Shown here: positions 5,958-7,692 of the stretch, piece after piece
How positions within the stretch are numbered: the stretch's first letter is position 1
How the letters are laid out: every line of letters starts with the position of its first letter
Made by a program: the position numbers and the translations under genes
DNA from: an uncultured Paracoccaceae bacterium
Lineage (GTDB): Bacteria > Pseudomonadota > Alphaproteobacteria > Rhodobacterales > Rhodobacteraceae
Direction of reading: 5' to 3'
DNA: 7,692 bases
NCBI GenBank assembly: GCA_937916485.1
Contig: CALFSV010000207.1
Coordinates: 1 to 7,692, forward strand
The notes under the pieces: model-generated
What the model saw: the letters and a program-made list of their open reading frames with translations, nothing else
The model's database searches: none
What the model was told of the DNA's origin: nothing

Positions 5958-6793
5958 CTGACGTGGTTGGAAGCAGCCTTTTGTCCTGCGGACACCGCTT
6001 CAGATAAGGATAGCCCGCGTAATCTGCTAGCAGCGTAGGTGCCAACAAAAACATCTCCGGCTCCATGCGTTGATATCACGTCGACCGAATACGCTTTTTG
6101 CACTTCACAAGGCTTCCCTGGTGCAGAAAAAGCCGCGCCGTCGCCCCCCATCGTGAGGATGATTTCCGCGTCTGGCGCCAGTTCAGCAAGTTTTGCCAGC
6201 GTGGCCGCGGGACTTAACCCATTGTGCTCGTGGCCTATGAGGTCCGCAGCTTCAAGCCGGTTCACTATAAGCGTATCGACCAAAGCAAAATCAGCGATTG
6301 GAATCTCTTTGGCCGGCGCGGCGTTCCAAAGTACCTGAGCACCCTTTGCACGGGCCGCATTGGCAAAGGCAGCGAAAGCACCTCGAGCCATTTCATTCTG
6401 CAACAACACCATCGAGCAATTCGATGGAATTTTAAATTCAGACATATCAAACGCATGATTTTCAGCCGATACAATCACCGCGCCGTAGTCTCCGCCTTCG
6501 GTAGCAATCGCAACACTCATACCTGATGACCCTAGCCCCCGCTGAAGCTGGCTGACATCGACACCTGCCGTTTCCAATTTCTTGAGCATGGACTTACCAG
6601 CTGCGTCGGCGCCAATGCGCCCAGCAAAATTCACGGGCGCGCCTGCCTTGGCTGCCGCAATGGCCTGATTGCCGCCTTTGCCGCCAAATTGATAGGCAAC
6701 CTCTTGCCCACGAAGAGTTTCATCCAATTCAGGCAATCGAGGAGCCCTCACTACGACATCCCAGTGCAATGCGCCTACAACCAAAAGACTCAT
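5945..6793 (-). CDS. PfkB/ribokinase-family carbohydrate kinase
   Basis: This 282-residue cytoplasmic protein should phosphorylate a sugar with ATP. The PfkB marks are in order: an N-terminal strand with Asp12 for substrate contact, GGKGGNQA (37-44, first signature), WNAAPA (156-161), NRLEAADL with the N-x-x-E metal/phosphate motif (178-181), MGGDGAAF (215-222), and THGAGD (242-247) with the catalytic base Asp247 and the anion-hole glycines. The last motif reads STHGAGD where many members have DTT/G-AGD. The protein is slightly shorter than typical ribokinase (about 310). It begins with an ATGA overlap to the upstream isomerase gene, so it probably acts on that enzyme's product, but this is inference. 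Ribose, a ketose or a nucleoside are all possible substrates. The gene ends inside the 3' end of the convergent lactonase gene. Confidence 0.9.
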   Translation of the reverse strand: MSLLVVGALHWDVVVRAPRLPELDETLRGQEVAYQFGGKGGNQAIAAAKAGAPVNFAGRIGADAAGKSMLKKLETAGVDVSQLQRGLGSSGMSVAIATEGGDYGAVIVSAENHAFDMSEFKIPSNCSMVLLQNEMARGAFAAFANAARAKGAQVLWNAAPAKEIPIADFALVDTLIVNRLEAADLIGHEHNGLSPAATLAKLAELAPDAEIILTMGGDGAAFSAPGKPCEVQKAYSVDVISTHGAGDVFVGTYAASRLRGLSLSEAVSAGQKAASNHVSQSR

Positions 6794-7692
6794 GAGCCAT
6801 ACAGCGCTTTTGCGACTATGCGATGCGATTGGGCAGCGTCTTGTTTATCGATTGCATCCGCAAGCATTGCATCATCAGCAAGCACCTCTGCAATATCCAT
6901 CAAACGGTCAGTCAATGCTACGTTGGTACGCGCCTCTTCTATTGGATTTAAGCCACCCATATCAGGGAAGGTGTCAAAGTAGATCACGTCGGTCTGGTTC
7001 ATCCGTAACATGGCTACCAAAAGCTCAACTGTTTGGATTGCGTGAACCGATCCAACCATCAGTCCATCGTCGCGTTTGCCATAGCCGTCATTCAAATGCA
7101 GCCCGATCATTCGTGAATGTCGACCGATCAGCGCGGCCGAATGAGCAGGCATTTCATCAGCGTAGAGTACATGGGCGAAATCAAGAGTGACCCCAAGATT
7201 GGGTGCACTGACTTCCTTACAGGCCAGCAATGTCGTGCCTATATCGGGCATGAGTGCGTAGGCACGCGGTTCATTTGGTTTGTACTCTATCGCAATATCT
7301 ATGGCGAGATTATGGGCGCATAACTCTGAAATAGTTTCAATTGTTCGATCCCATGCGGCGGCGTAATCCATCTGAAAGGCATAGTCGAAACCGTCTTGTC
7401 CCATCCAAAGTGTGACCGTCTTGCCACCCATCGCAGCACAAACATCGATGCCTTGTTTGGTAATATCGAGAGCCGCTTTGCGAACGGCCAGATCGGGGTG
7501 CGTAAAAGCACCTAGCTTGAATCCCGGGTCAGTATAGTACCGCATCGCAACGCCGTTCAGCGCAAGCTCAGCATCGCTCAAAAAATTTGCCATCTGGGTA
7601 GCGTCATGCGCGGCGAAATGATCAGGAAAGTTCAGGTCCGCCGCCCCTAAACCCCCAACTTGGCCAGCAGCCACGATCCAGTCTTTCACATC
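6790..7692 (-). CDS. Xylose-isomerase-like TIM-barrel sugar isomerase/epimerase (5' end beyond window)
   Basis: At least 300 codons are visible. The frame is open to the right edge: a GTG at 7687-7689 could be read as a start, but the codon before it is still sense (GAT), so the true start probably lies outside. Residues below count from that GTG. The protein resembles the L-rhamnose isomerase/sugar isomerase branch of the xylose-isomerase-like TIM barrels: TLWMGQDGFDYAFQ (93-106), IEYKPNEPR (134-142), GVTLDFAH (166-173), GLHLND (196-201) and YFDTFP (237-242). Glu135, Asp170, His198 and Asp239 are the expected divalent metal ligands, and all are present. It should interconvert an aldose and ketose or epimerise a sugar. 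The stop overlaps the start of the PfkB kinase as ATGA, suggesting an isomerase-then-kinase route. The exact substrate is unknown. Confidence 0.87.
   Translation of the reverse strand, partial: DVKDWIVAAGQVGGLGAADLNFPDHFAAHDATQMANFLSDAELALNGVAMRYYTDPGFKLGAFTHPDLAVRKAALDITKQGIDVCAAMGGKTVTLWMGQDGFDYAFQMDYAAAWDRTIETISELCAHNLAIDIAIEYKPNEPRAYALMPDIGTTLLACKEVSAPNLGVTLDFAHVLYADEMPAHSAALIGRHSRMIGLHLNDGYGKRDDGLMVGSVHAIQTVELLVAMLRMNQTDVIYFDTFPDMGGLNPIEEARTNVALTDRLMDIAEVLADDAMLADAIDKQDAAQSHRIVAKALYGS

Noticed and set aside
5982..5994. Short hairpin TGTCC-TGC-GGACA near the convergent gene ends, as a possible terminator.
   Set aside because: The stem is only five pairs, lies inside the PfkB coding region, and is not followed by a T-run on either strand.
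7687..7689. GTG as the true start of the right-edge isomerase.
   Set aside because: The frame is still open to the window edge, no ribosome binding site can be seen, and family members usually have further N-terminal residues.

Overview
The window is a chromosomal-type sugar catabolism locus. It holds eight protein genes plus a ninth cut off at the left edge, with almost no non-coding DNA. Base composition is moderate (roughly half G+C). The protein families (FGGY kinase next to SIS, BtpA and M42 proteins; fucose-dehydrogenase-type aldo/keto reductase with a fuconolactonase-type amidohydrolase) suggest an alphaproteobacterium, perhaps a Rhodobacterales-like marine or soil organism. This taxonomic guess is inference. 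No RNA gene, mobile element, CRISPR array or transporter was seen.

Layout. Left block, minus strand, read from 4009 leftward: a BtpA/SgcQ-family TIM-barrel protein, an M42 (FrvX/SgcX-like) metallopeptidase-family protein, an FGGY carbohydrate kinase, a SIS-domain protein of the 6-phospho-3-hexuloisomerase type, and the first 18 codons of a probable fucose-isomerase-like protein that leaves the window. The first three genes are linked by 4-base ATGA overlaps and the whole block looks like one operon. Middle block, plus strand, 4102-5957: an aldo/keto reductase of the L-fucose/D-threo-aldose 1-dehydrogenase type and an amidohydrolase-2 lactonase, again with an ATGA overlap. Right block, minus strand: a xylose-isomerase-like TIM-barrel sugar isomerase (start beyond the right edge) and a PfkB/ribokinase-type sugar kinase, also with an ATGA overlap. 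The lactonase and PfkB genes converge and overlap by 13 bases.

How the genes may work together. The plus-strand pair can oxidise an aldose (L-fucose, L-galactose or D-arabinose class) to a lactone and open it to the aldonate. The two minus-strand blocks each pair an isomerase-type protein with a kinase, which would give ketose phosphates. The BtpA + M42 pair recalls the cryptic E. coli sgc cluster (sgcX, sgcQ), whose chemistry is unknown; here the PTS is absent and an FGGY kinase stands in the same operon. The locus may therefore handle an unusual sugar or sugar conjugate. The 92-base divergent gap at 4010-4101 is the only obvious control region and contains an AT-rich palindrome.
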